From Pyricularia pennisetigena (taxonomy: Eukaryota; Ascomycota; Sordariomycetes; Magnaporthales; Pyriculariaceae): a stretch of DNA of 64,000 bases. The stretch covers positions 1,922,001 to 1,986,000 of the forward strand of contig NW_021940918.1 of NCBI RefSeq assembly GCF_004337985.1, read 5' to 3'. The notes below the pieces were generated by a model. The model searched no databases. It saw only the letters and a program-made list of their open reading frames with translations, and had not been told where the DNA came from. The translations under genes were made by a program, and so were the position numbers. This document shows, piece by piece, positions 1 to 10,604 of this stretch; position 1 is the stretch's first letter; every line of letters starts with the position of its first letter.

Positions 1-59
1 TTTAGCATTCATTCCGGAGCTCCTTGCTTTACGTCCGCCACTAACAGTTTCACACGTAG

Positions 60-962
60 TATGGATTCCTCAAGAAGATCGAGCACTTCTGGAAGGGTTT
101 GTCGCATGATAGGACTCAAATCTCGCCAGTTCCGCCGGAAGAATACGGAGACCGCTTTATCAACTTCATGTCTGGCATAACGATGTCACCCGAGGAGGCG
201 GAACGGGAAGCTCAAGAACGGGACGCTCGTATGCAAGCCGCGGCAGCCGTAGCGGATGCTCAGGCAGCTGCGGCGAAGGAGGATAAGGAGAAGGGCAAGG
301 AACGTGGCTCGACCTGGAACAGCAAATCCCGTTCGAAACCAAATGCGATCCCTCCGATCCCATCCCATCAACCACCTCCTATTCCTGGAGCGAAGTCCCC
401 TGAGGTTGGAGATGTAATACGCAGGGCCGAGCATGAGGCGTTCAAACACCCCGAACGAGAGCATGAAGTGCCAGATGTGGTGTTGCGCACAACAGCAACT
501 GACGGGTCAATGGAATCGAACGGATCGAAGATGAACGGTTCTGCCTCGGCCGCATCGGAACGTAGGGAACCTGCGCAATCTGCAGCTGTACTACCGGTTG
601 TGGAGGAAGCGGGAGAGGCCTCTTCAACGGGCGAGAGAAGCAGAAGCCGTGTTTCAAACCGCTCGGATATGTCGACACATAGTGAGCGCAGGCCCGTTAC
701 GCCAGCTAAGGATCGGGGGCGTTTGCATGGATTTGGAGTTTTGTCAGCGTTGAAGGGGAACCAGAAAGGTCTTCCACCACCGACGCCACCCAAAAGCAGC
801 CATCTGAAGCCCGAAAGTGCAGACAGTGGATACGGCGTGGTCGGGGGTGGTGGCCACAATATAAAGACGGGTCGAGTGCGGTCCAATTCCGACGCGCGTA
901 GCACCAAGGGATCCATTAGCCGCGAGAGTCTCGATAAAGCCCTCCCGCCGCTCCCGACATAG
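60..962 (+). CDS. 3'-terminal exon of an uncharacterised protein (5' part outside window)
   Basis: The exon is taken to begin at 60, after a CTAAC branch site (42-46) and a TAG acceptor at 57-59; the same frame has a stop at 57-59, so translation must enter by splicing. It encodes about 300 C-terminal residues ending at TAG 960-962. The first 40 residues (GFLKKIEHFWKGL, then SPVPPEEY) look like a folded amphipathic segment. The rest is disordered: an Ala/Glu/Lys-rich stretch, Pro-rich runs such as LPPPTPP, and many Ser/Arg pairs suited to phosphorylation. No catalytic motif is visible. It resembles the cytoplasmic tail of a membrane or signalling protein, but the family is not recognised. Exon boundary and frame are well supported; function is unknown. 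Confidence 0.7.
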   Translation, partial: YGFLKKIEHFWKGLSHDRTQISPVPPEEYGDRFINFMSGITMSPEEAEREAQERDARMQAAAAVADAQAAAAKEDKEKGKERGSTWNSKSRSKPNAIPPIPSHQPPPIPGAKSPEVGDVIRRAEHEAFKHPEREHEVPDVVLRTTATDGSMESNGSKMNGSASAASERREPAQSAAVLPVVEEAGEASSTGERSRSRVSNRSDMSTHSERRPVTPAKDRGRLHGFGVLSALKGNQKGLPPPTPPKSSHLKPESADSGYGVVGGGGHNIKTGRVRSNSDARSTKGSISRESLDKALPPLPT

Positions 963-2193
963 GATGCACAGCGTATGGCTGGATTGTTAATGCTGGGATG
1001 GGCGTGAGCCTCAGGCCGGCTTCGGAGCCCTGCGCAAAGACTAAACCCATGATACCTGGGTTCTACGCGAGAGGAGCCGCGGGCAAAGGAAGCAGGTGTT
1101 TGCTATTCATTTCTTTTTCTTTTTCCTTGCCTGTCTCAGAAAGATCATGATACCACTATTGCATGGAGCAGCATAAATCAGCCTTTACTATCTTTTCATT
1201 CTTCATTTCCTTTGTCATCCCTACCTGTTTGCTTTGGTATCTCCATCTGTCGAACATCGATGCGTCGTCCAGTCGCATTACGAACCAACTACCTCGTTTT
1301 CCTTTGAGATTGTCATCATTTCCTTTGTCATCATTATTGTTGTTGATTACGCATCTCCTTGATTGCAGCGACAATTTATGTTCAGGCGGCTGGTGTATTA
1401 ATGTTTTATATCGGCTTCAGATTACCGGACTTGGATGGGAAGCTCTGGCTGAGTACGCAGGGACTCGTCCGGAATCATATTCTGCTTTCATTCCAATGTC
1501 GCTGGCGGTACGACGGATGCAGAAGCACAACTATTGCCGCATGTTGAGTTGGTGGCGGTCGAAGTCGGCATTTCTTTGTAGATATCTTCTCTTTCTTGCA
1601 CGACGATACCTCATAGACCCCTTTGGATGACGAGCTCGCGCAGGGGCTGTTTCAGAAAATGGCTTTCAGGAGCTGTAGAAGTTAAAAATTGAGATTGTTG
1701 ATTATTCAACCCCGGTTTCTGGTGAAACGTTTGCGGTTGACACTTTGTAAGCTGTTTCGGACGATGAAATTGTGCCCTGGTCATATTTTTGGAGAATTGG
1801 GGGAGTATGGACTAGCAGTTCCTAGCTCCAGAGGTCCACAGAGACGATGAATATAGGTCTTTGGTGTTTAACATGCACTTAATGGACCAGACCTATATAT
1901 AATTAGTTTTGCATGACATATTAAATACTCACGCAAGATAATAACATCTATAACCTATCAGCAGACATGGGAGCGCAATGTACAAGATTCGAATAGCTTT
2001 GTTGGTATGTATCCATTTATATTTACAGGTGAGCGTATTTATTACATGTATATTACAAGGACATCCCCGTCCAGCTTTTCGAGTCCATCGATCCCTTTGC
2101 GCACCTACCCCGTGTACTACGGATGTTGGTGACTGTCAACGTTTTTTTTTTTCTGGTAGTACAATCCCTCGTTTGTTCCGGTACTGGCGTTGT
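963..2193. other. Intergenic/3' UTR interval
   Basis: Lies between two convergent genes (the 60-962 exon and COA6). It is AT-rich and contains a T10 tract near 2142. Open frames here lack codon bias. No gene seen. Confidence 0.6.
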
Positions 2194-2631
2194 CTACTTA
2201 AAGTTGACTTGGGAGTCCATCTTGACGGCCCCCTGCGCCTCGAGGGCCTTTAACCTCTGCTCCTTTTGGTAGTTTGCCAGTCTGTACTTTTTGAAATGTG
2301 TCACCTATACCACGATCAACGGGATGCCAAGGTCAGCAGGGGGTGTTTTTGGTCGTTTACGAGAATGCGAGCCGAGGTGAAGGGACAAAATGCGTACCCA
2401 TTGCGCCGCGCAATTTTGCTCAAACTCGTTGCTCTCAGCCTTGCACGCCTTGGCTGCGGCCTTTTCGTCCTTGAGGGCGTCGATGATGCCGGCCTTATCC
2501 AGGCAAGCAAAGTACTTGTCGCGCGAGTCCCAGCAGCGCTGGCGCTCGGCGCGCTTGGGGACGGCGGTGCCCTGGCGCAGCTCGTCGGCGCGCTTCTCAT
2601 CCTCCGACTTGAACAGGCCGAGGAGGGCCAT
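2194..2631 (-). CDS. COA6: Cytochrome c oxidase assembly factor 6 (twin CX9-10C protein)
   Basis: Two exons: 2631-2398 and 2304-2194. The 93-nt intron has a GTACGC donor and a TATAG acceptor. The 114-residue product has the COA6 signature: CWDSRDKYFAC (C-x9-C) followed by a second pair spaced C-x10-C (KAC...QNC), then a basic helical tail starting VTHFKKYR supplied by exon 2. COA6 is a small mitochondrial intermembrane-space protein that helps deliver copper to the Cox2 CuA site during complex IV assembly; family members are usually about 80-130 residues. The ATG at 2631 opens directly into MALLGLF; no N-terminal presequence is seen, as expected for disulfide-relay import. It is divergent from SYS1, with about 940 bp of shared upstream DNA. 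Confidence 0.9.
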
Positions 2632-3573
2632 TGTGGTTGGTGTGACCTGTGGTCTGTGTGGGTGGTGAGGTCTGGCGTTGGTTCAGTGGGTTCTTGATCG
2701 TTGATTGTTCCGTAGCCTGGCAACTCGTTCTCTCTCTGGTGGCCTGCGCAGGAAAAAAAAAAAAAAAAAAAAAAAGGTCGCATGCAGACTTGAGGAGCTT
2801 CAATTTGTTTGACTTTGGTGACGTCGCTCTCCCAAAAATCCGAATCGGACCCGCGTTTCCACGTGACATCGTCCCAAGTTTTGCGGGTAGCATACAAAGT
2901 GCGCGACGTAGCATCGGCGCTAGAGCAGGCCTAGCGTGTTGATGTCCCAGTGGAGCGTCCGGCAGGTCGATCCTCTGCGCAGGGGTCCCGAGGTTGGTTT
3001 TCTGACGACACATTGCGAGATGCTTGCTTTCCCGCACAACAACAACCATCGACAAGGCAGCACGCACAGCTCATTGCGACCCAGACACAGCATTTCGGAG
3101 AGTTCGGCCTTTATTCCCAGCCCACCGCTGAAGAGCTGCGAGCTGCATAGATTCAGCCGTCGACTTAACCTATACAAGTCTCTCCACTGAGGTTGGAGAT
3201 TCCGACGCAAAAGTCTGTGCCAAACAAAACGCTTGGACATCGCCGTTTCGACCGGCCATCCACCATTTTCGGCATCCAGCAAGAGCTACGATCTTAGTTT
3301 GTCGACCAGCGCCTGGCTGACTTGTTTTGATTTTTTTTTCGATTTTTGATTTTTGATCTTTTGGTCGACCGCCTAGCGCCTTGGCCCAATCCAACGCAAG
3401 CTACCTAACTACCTACCTGTACCAAAAGCCTCGCAACCATAATTCTCAGCTTCGGTCAAAGTTTCAGCAAAAGAGACGACCACAACATCCGGAGCCAGCT
3501 GCAAACCCAGAGTCTCATGGGACCCGCTTGAACACCCGAGGCAACGTACGCGCAACCCAACAAGCCAAACATA
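2632..3573. promoter_or_regulatory. Shared divergent promoter region of COA6 and SYS1
   Basis: 942 bp between the two start codons. It contains an A22 tract around 2753-2775 and T-rich stretches near 3330-3360. No specific operator could be identified. Confidence 0.4.
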
Positions 3574-4351
3574 ATGGCGCGGCGTCGCCGGCCCCCGCGC
3601 GCCGGTGCGCTCACGGAGCTCCCGCCGCTCAAGATCATCTCCCAGATGGCGATCCTGCAGGTGGGCTACTACGCCGCGGCACTGGTCCTCATGGTGTTTA
3701 CGGCGCTCGTCTATGGCAAAAAGTTCTCGATGGAGTGGTTGTTTGGGTGGGAGCCCGTGCGAGGGGACACGACAATGGGGTGGCTGATGGCTTTCACATG
3801 GCTGGTTGACGGGGCATTGGTTGTGTGAGTTATTCTTTTTCCTTTGGAAACCAGGCTATCCGCTGGCAGCAGCATTATACATTTGGTGTGCGGCTGGCGG
3901 GTTCTTCACGCACAGAGCTTTTACTAATCAAAAGAAAATCATGATATGCAGTTCACTCGGCCTGACGCTTGTCGTCGCCCGCTCCAAGCTCGTCCCGGAC
4001 TTTGCAGTGTCCCTCCACGTCGTCCACCTCATCGTAACAACGTTCTACACGGGGCGGGTGCCGCGCAGCCCCTTTTGGTGGCTTACCATGGCTGCGTCGA
4101 GCGCTGCGGCCGTCGGGTTGGGCATGTGGGGATGTCAGTACCGCGAGCTGCGGCCCATGTTCTTTGGAGGAGGGCGGTCGTCGGGCAATTCATCCGGCGG
4201 CGGGAACGGCGAGGGAAGCAGCAATGCCGGGCGTGGCGCGGATGGTCGCGAGGACGAAGAGCAGGGGTTCTCCAGGGGTAGAGGTCGCGGGAGGGGCCGG
4301 GACAGTAGAGGAGAGTACGAAATGATGAAGATGAACGGGAATACGGATTAA
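3574..4351 (+). CDS. SYS1: Sys1-like Golgi integral membrane protein
   Basis: Exons 3574-3824 and 3952-4351. The intron has a GTGAGT donor, a CTAAT branch site (about 3923-3927) and a GCAG acceptor; the splice restores the frame as LVV-SLGLTLV. The product is 216 residues. Exon 1 gives two membrane segments (about residues 23-45 and 65-83). Exon 2 gives a third (SLGLTLVV), the conserved block KLVPDFAVSLHVVHLI, and a fourth ending GMWGCQYREL. This matches Sys1, the Golgi receptor that recruits the Arf-like GTPase Arl3/ARFRP1 for trafficking between Golgi and endosomes. The C-terminal 55 residues are a fungal-style Gly/Ser/Arg-rich tail (RGRGRGRGRD) likely exposed to the cytosol. Length is typical for fungal Sys1 with an extended tail. 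Confidence 0.88.
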
Positions 4352-4859
4352 GGCGGGATAGATTTGGGGCTCTCGGATCCTCATATACACACATACTTTA
4401 ATAGAGCAATCGAGTTGACATATCAAAATATGAGCAAGAGCGGCGCAAAGTAAGTAAAGTTGTTCAGTGCGAATCGGATTTGGGTACTTGAAGGGACGCT
4501 TTTAACAAGTCTTTTTAAGGTTGCCAGATTATGGTAGTGTGTAGCAGCACGTGGGAAGAAGAAAAAAAAAAAAAAAAGTCATGAATGTGACAGCGTCGCT
4601 ATGTCAAAGGCATCGGCGGAGTGGCGAATGGCGTAGTTGAAGGTATATAAAGAAAGCTTTCGACCAGTTGCGTTTCGAGTTTGGAAGATACTCTGAGGAT
4701 TTTCCTGTGAGAGAAAACCACGTCGAGGCAACAAAAAAAGCTGAGAAATTTTGACTGAATTAAGCAACAGTAGGTATCACGGTTTGGTGGCCGTCCAATT
4801 ACCGCGAATTTTTGAACGAGAGGAGTGGCCGCGGAGGCCACGTGCATCCAGCCTATGGA
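4352..4859. other. Intergenic
   Basis: 3' region of SYS1. Contains an A15 tract near 4561-4578. No gene seen. Confidence 0.6.
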
Positions 4860-6430
4860 TTAATACTCTTTCAGGCTCCTCTCGGTGTTTGAGCATGTAA
4901 AATGTAAAAGAAACGGCCCGGCGGTAAGTGGTTCAGCTGTGCTGTCTGCCACCTCCACTATGCCGAGGACATGGTCCGTCCAGTGAGTACCGGTATTATC
5001 CCGAAAGGCTGTCTGTCCCTTTACCTCTTGCAGGTCTGTCTGTCTGGTATCCTGGGTCGAAGATGTCAAGTACTGCAAGCATAGGAGAGACATTGCGTAC
5101 TCTGCCGACAGGCTGGGCATGTCAGTGGAGTTGATGAGATGGCTGTAATAAATAGGTTTAGATATGAATCTCGCCGCCACCCTTCATATATATAAATATT
5201 ATACCTTACAGTTTGCTCATATGAGATAGTTAATGCATGTTCAAATCAAGAGATGACTTACAGCGCGGCAGTGAAATGCAATCTCAATTCTGTCTTTTGG
5301 AACCACCAAGAGTCACAGATCTCATGCCCATCTGAACATAGCTTGCATTCGTGCTCGAGACTGGGCGTGTCTATGTTCATGAATATCGCAGCCTGTATCT
5401 CGTGCAGCTTGAGAGCCCTGTGAGAACACAGCAGCAACTGGAAAATTTTCATAGTCCTTTTCTGCTCATCGCCGCTGTTGGCTTGTGTGATACGATGCAA
5501 AGTCCCTTCGTAACTGTGATGATGTCAAGGCAGGAGATTTCAGTGCGTCAGGCACAAACATGTAACCCATGCTTCTCCCCAATTTTCTAGGAGATCAGGA
5601 TGGACTGAGTTCCTTCCAACTGATTCCCTTCCATGTTGATCAAGCACGTTCTTTCCAACCAGCACGGCGAAGAATGAGCAGCCGCGAACTCCCAGGCTGC
5701 TTGCCGTGACTGCTCTTTACATCATTGTGCTCAAGGCTCCAGCGGCCCGCTTGCTTGTTTATTGCTTTTTTTGTATTGTATTATACATTAGGTCCTGCCT
5801 TACTCTAAGCTGCTCCTTGTGGTTCCAAATAACCACAGGGGCGTGATTGCACCTTATGATTTGGCGATACCTTTGTAATCTCTGGTGCTTTTTGTCTTTA
5901 TCGTATTTTTTTGCTGTTGCCGACCTGGTCAAGATTTGCTCCGGGTGAATTTCAACAAGATCATCTAATTTTTGCTGAAAACCAAATCTAAAATTCTTCC
6001 ACACAGCATGGAGGGTGTGCTTCACCATTGGTAGTCAATGAATGTCGTGAGCTACAGCATACACTCCTCTGCCAGAGATGGGCGAGTTCCTCCAAGTAGA
6101 AATCGAGAATACCCGCCCGCACATGATTGAGTGGTTCTTGCGTTCTGCCATGTTTTTTTTTTTTTTTTTTTTTTTGAAGAGATCCTCGTAGCCCGAGAAA
6201 ATTGGGAGGCTGTCGGCGATACCCTCATAGGTCTTTCATTAGTTTATCGGTCGAGTCGATCCAAGATTTTGCAGATGTTCACAGCAAATTAGATCAAACG
6301 CAGCTCAAGTCACCAGGCGAGGATAGCCACAATACACCGAGTCTGCTTACCAAGAGGAGTAACGTCATGGGGCCCTAGACGAATGCCAACATCTCACTCA
6401 AGTTGACAAAGAGCTCTATAACCTTGCCAA
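4860..6430 (-). pseudogene. Relic of a NACHT-type STAND (NLR-like) gene lacking its NTPase core
   Basis: Several minus-strand fragments, in different frames, follow the order of fungal NACHT proteins. From high to low coordinate: GKVIELFVNLSEML (about 6428-6380) and a helix ILDFYLEELAHLWQRS (about 6100), as in DUF7708-like N-terminal regions; HAVWKNFRFGFQQKLDDL (in 6028-5759), the linker before NACHT; YEGTLHRIT and DEQKRTMKIFQLLLCSHR followed by LKLHEIQAAI (5500-5258), the segment after NACHT; then MSLLCLQYLTS and GTHWTDHV (5180-4860), matching the downstream repeat-junction region. Only about 260 bp separate the pre- and post-NACHT blocks, too little for the roughly 300-residue NTPase, and no P-loop is seen. 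Stops and frame changes occur throughout. STAND proteins act in fungal self/non-self recognition. Family assignment rests on recall of conserved blocks. Confidence 0.6.
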
Positions 6431-7765
6431 ACTGTTCATCTTTCTTGCCAGTTGCTACTCATTTTGTATGTTGATGATGGCGACCCTCAGCTCGGCTTCT
6501 TAAGTGACGAAATTTCGCTGTTTCTTCGCTCGAAATATAGGCGCAAAACTTACCCAACTGTGGCCTGTCGGCATCAAACCAGGAGATACATGAAGTTAGC
6601 GTTAGACTCGTTGGGCAAGCTCTGGATGCAATATCAAAGAAACCCAACCAGCAGGGCAACATCGAGATCTAGGCATTTGTGCGTTCAATGACTTTCAGGA
6701 CGTCATTCAACGCACCAGAAGGCAGTTCGATGTCACCTTGAAAGTGGACATGAATCTGTACGGAGCACCAGCGAATGGCGATATGCTGTAGGCTTTTTTT
6801 TTTTTTTTTTTTTTTTCTTTTTCCGAGTACCGCATCCCGCTCCAGGACCCTCATCATGGCCTCATTGGAGTTGATTACCATAACCATACTCTTATTCTCC
6901 ATGATCCACTGCTGTATAGATACATGTCTGAAGGCATCACAGCCGGCAGGTGCTAATGGACAGGACCAGCAGGACGTTGTGACGAGGTCCCTGGTTGCTG
7001 ACAACCGTTAAGAATGTAAACGAGCCCTCGGACGGGACGTGGTAATTCCGTTGGGGTTTTGAGGTTTTTGCTGTTTTGGATCATTTTCTCTTGGTTTTAA
7101 ATCAGATTGGGATTGACCAAATATTTTCGCCCCACAAACGTCGCACGCGGGTTTGCTCCACCGTATGGGGCGCCGGGGAGCTTCAGGGTCCCGCCCGGTG
7201 AGCGGTGAAACATGCTGTTGCTGGTCAAGAAAACCCCTAGGGGGTTAAACGACCCGGGGGTTGGGTTGTGTCTGGTCCGCACATTTTCTTGGTGCGGGGA
7301 AATTGATCGTTTTTACTTCTTCTCGGTGATGCGCGCTTGATGTTTATCTTTCTTTTTTTCTTTCCTTCTTTACGGGGGTGGCTGCAAGATACGGTAAGAC
7401 GCAAAGCCAGGGGCTTGGTTTTCTATTTTCTCACTCAGATTGGCGACATTGAATTCCTCCCCGCTTTCCTTTCTCATCCACATGGTTTCTTTCGAGCTAC
7501 TCACTCATCTTTTTTTTTTTTTGTTCTCGAATAAACTCTGCAAAGTGAAACTTGGTCCATGTCGAAGAAGCAAAAGATAAACAAGCAAGCCATGACTCTT
7601 GCCGTCCAGACCCTTTCTAGCTCCGGAACTAGCCAAGACGCTACCGAATCTTAGCTGCGCCAAGCATTTTTTGTCATTTTGTTTTGTATTTTGACATTCT
7701 GTTTCCCTAATCTTCTTTGTTAATTTGTTAATCACGACCAAAAAAAAAAAAAAAAGAGATAGACC
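6431..7765. other. Intergenic, gene-free
   Basis: Contains a T run near 6794-6816 and T/A-rich tracts near 7508-7521 and 7740-7755. The lower part may hold further unrecognisable 5' remains of the NACHT relic. A minus-strand frame around 6669-7004 is open but shows no conserved motif. Confidence 0.5.
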
Positions 7766-9055
7766 ATGAGCCCTCCAAATCGCCTCAAGTATGACCCTAA
7801 CCCGCACTTTGGACACGTGTCAAAGCTCGACAAGGCTCTGGCCGTCGTCGGTTATGTGGTGGTGGCAGTCCAGGTCGTCTACTTTTTCTTGGTTCGGTCT
7901 CTGGGATCAAAGCCGGGGCCTTTACGAAAGGAGCTTACATATTTTCTCGTTCCAAAGCAAGTCGTCTCATGTGTTTTTTTTTTTTTTTTTCTTTCTTTTT
8001 TTTTTCCCTGCTCTTTCGCACAATGATGGATATGTCATCATATTATTTTATACTAACAGCCAAACTCCAGGGTTATCTACTGGCTACCCACATCAATAAT
8101 CCGCCGGGATGCGGCCCGCGGCGCGGGCGCCTTCACGTCGCACCGCTATGGGGACCGCCTCGCTGCGTTCCCCGAGGTGATTGACCGGCCCGAGTTCAGC
8201 GGGATCTGGGTGACCAAACCCGGGTTCACGCGAGCCTCCAAGCCGCGCGACGCCGACGTGGTCCTCATCTACGTCCACGGCGGCGGCTACGTCACGGGCC
8301 TGCCGGAGCAGTACGCAGGCATGCTCCTCCGCATGGCCGAGCGGATCGAGGCCGAGGGCCAAAAGGTGGCCATCTTTGCCCTGAGATACTCGCTCGCACC
8401 CGAGCGCCGCTTCCCCACCCAGCTGCTCCAGGCCGCCGCCTGCTGGGACTACGTGGTCGGCGAGATGGGCGTGCTACCGGCCAGGGTGGCGCTGATGGGC
8501 GACTCGGCCGGCGGGTCCATCATCCTGTCCCTGCTCGTGCACATGTCGCACCCGCTGATCGGGGTCGAGAGGGTGAAGCGCCCGGCCAAGCCCGGCAGGG
8601 GCATCTTCCTGCAGAGTCCCTGGGTCAACCCGGTCGACGAGACGGGGTACGACGACAAGCCGCCGGGCACCGACGTCATCGGCGTGGCGTCGCTGCGCGC
8701 GTGGACCGTCGCGGCCGTCACGGGGGCCGAGGATGACGACGTCGAGCGGTACCTCGAGTTCACGGGGCCCAGGGACGACTGGGACGAGATCCTGCCCGCG
8801 TACACGTGGGTGTCGGCGGGCGGGAACGAGAGGCTCCTCCGCAACATCACGCGGTTTGTGGAAGCGGCCAGGAAGGCGGGCAAGAGGGTCGACTACGAGG
8901 TGCGGAAGGACGCGGTTCACGCCTGGCAGTTTTTCGAGTGCATGATAGACGGGGACAGAGCAATGGCGCAGGACTTTGGGACGTTCGAGGACGGATTGCT
9001 GGCTGGGACTGACGGGCTTGCTAAAGCGATTCTTGATACTCCAAGAAGCAAGTGA
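7766..9055 (+). CDS. Membrane-anchored alpha/beta hydrolase-3 (HSL/steryl-acetyl-hydrolase-like esterase)
   Basis: Exons 7766-7956 and 8071-9055, product 391 residues. The intron uses a GC donor (GCAAGT at 7957-7962), a perfect TACTAAC branch site at 8051-8057 and acceptor CCAG at 8067-8070; this joins ...VPK to VIYWLPTS in frame. Residues about 24-45 are one hydrophobic anchor. The catalytic domain has the oxyanion motif HGGGYVTG (133-140), nucleophile elbow GDSAGGS (Ser209) and His347 in DAVHAW. The acid position appears to be Glu317 in GGNERLL rather than the usual Asp. These features define the hormone-sensitive-lipase fold (Abhydrolase_3), which hydrolyses short acyl or acetyl esters; the anchor plus fold resembles Say1-type steryl acetyl hydrolases. 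Substrate is not determinable. A T15 tract lies in the intron. Confidence 0.88.
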
Positions 9056-9644
9056 GGGCAAATGCCGAGGCCTGTTTTACCTTGAGTTGTGTTTCGATAC
9101 CCATTTAATACAAAAGCATATGCTTGGATCAAGGAAACAAAAAAAAAAAAAAAAGGTAAGCTCTTGCGTTGAACTGCAACTTCCTGTCCGGCTTCAACAA
9201 TTGCCATTGCGGATAAGGGTCCCTCCAGCGGTTACCTGTGAGGGGGGGTGTTTCCATCAACAGGAGCGGCGATTGGCGAGTACTGCATAACAAATAATGG
9301 AGTGTGTAGTTGGAGTCCTCCGACATGCCACCTCTCGGACTATCCAAGGGTTTCAACCGTCCGTGATGGAAACTGTAAAGTAGAATAGGGGTTGCGCTTC
9401 CAACTATGCGGACATTGCTACAATACGATGTCTATGGGTGTTGCCAAGGCGTGCTAATGCGGTGTGGCACGGCAGACACCCCTTCTGGATCTCGTTTCTT
9501 TTTCCCGCCAAAAGAAAAAAAAAGAAGTGAAGACTTATGACGATCGAACCGTGTGGGGAATCTTGGCGCCTTCAAGCTTCGGTAATGCTACCCGTACTAT
9601 ACCACCAGACTATATTAGTCGATTGTCAATGCAGAAAACAAAGG

Positions 9645-9682
<38 letters not shown>

Positions 9683-9779
9683 CTACCCCCAATGACGCCA
9701 TTCTCGGCACCGCCGTTGGTCAGAAACTCGGACTTGGTCGTTCGGCCCGACTCGTCAAGGGCAGCGCCGTCGGGCTGGT
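9056..9779. other. Intergenic with (AC)n microsatellite
   Basis: Spacer between the esterase and the 9.8-10.4 kb relic. A15 tract near 9139-9154 and an AC repeat at 9647-9680. No gene seen. Confidence 0.6.
9647..9680. repeat. (AC)17 microsatellite
   Basis: Uninterrupted AC dinucleotide repeat, read directly. Confidence 0.95.
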
Positions 9780-10430
9780 GACTCTTCTCGCGCTTCGAGG
9801 GTACTGTGGCCGTCGCCCGTCAGTTTGACCATGTAGTCCGCCTGGGCCTCGATGTTGATGTGGACCTGTCCGCTTTCTAATGTAGCTATTCGGGCCGTGA
9901 TTCACGAGGTGGTTGGAGGTGGTCGACTGCAATGCCAAAGTACGCATCATGTTCGTCTGTGAGGGGGGGTGAGTGGGACCGTTGGTGACCCTGTTTCCAA
10001 GCTGCACAGCTTTCCACATGCGAGGCAGGATGCGCGCCCGAGGTACCCCGTGGAGGAAATCTAGGCTTGTAAGTTGGCTACCACCCCGGTAGGCGTCGCC
10101 TCTGTTACCTGCGCGCAACCGTCCGCACCTTCTCGTCGGACGGCTTATCGATGTAGCCAGTGCCCAGCGTCAAGCTGCGGGCAACCCAGCGGCCCGGTCC
10201 GGGGCTTGCACTTTGTCGAGCTCCGGGTCCCGGATCCCCGCCACGCATCCTCTGCTCCAACATCTGCCACGGCCGGTCCTGCTCCGCCGAGCACGCTGCC
10301 TGTGGCTAGGTCCTCGACATCGCCCCACCAGAGGGCCTCGCTGTTGAGTCGCCTTGGAATTGCCAACATCTTGGCACTGCGGCTCAGCAACATCACCAAG
10401 ATATAATCATAAGAGAGAAAGAGAGATAAT
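9780..10430 (-). pseudogene. Possible eroded gene, family unknown
   Basis: Minus-strand fragments with coding-like third positions. One frame reads LNSEALWWGDVEDLATGSVL (about 10350-10290). A second frame continues as AEQDRPWQMLEQRMRGG and then RWVARSLTLGTGYIDKPSDE, ending at a plausible GTAACA donor (about 10280-10110). A third block, HINIEAQADYMVKLTGDGHS, follows a possible CAG acceptor (about 9865-9800) and soon meets a stop. The shift between the first two blocks and the absence of an obvious ATG suggest a decayed or misassembled gene. No domain is recognised. It could also be an intact gene with splice sites I cannot resolve. Confidence 0.35.
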
Positions 10431-10458
10431 CTCAAGACACATTTCCATTTATCAATAT

Positions 10459-10490
10459 GAGCTATATATATAGATATATTTATATATATC
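10459..10490. repeat. AT-rich simple repeat
   Basis: Alternating TA tract downstream of the repeat-protein stop codon, probably in its 3' UTR or terminator region. Confidence 0.7.
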
Positions 10491-10604
10491 CACGTCCTCC
10501 TCTCGAAACAATGTTATACCGGAACTAAATAGGTGATGCTTCTTTCCATTACCAATCCATCATCCCTCGTCCCCTAAAGCTGCTGGCCCAACCAAAAACC
10601 CAGC

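Noticed and set aside
1163..1630. Hydrophobic plus-strand frame resembling a small membrane protein
   Set aside because: AT-rich T-tract translation in a 3' intergenic region, without codon bias or splice support.
6452..6691. A YVDD tetrapeptide in a plus-strand frame, as in reverse transcriptases
   Set aside because: No surrounding RT motifs, and the minus strand of the adjoining region fits a NACHT relic.
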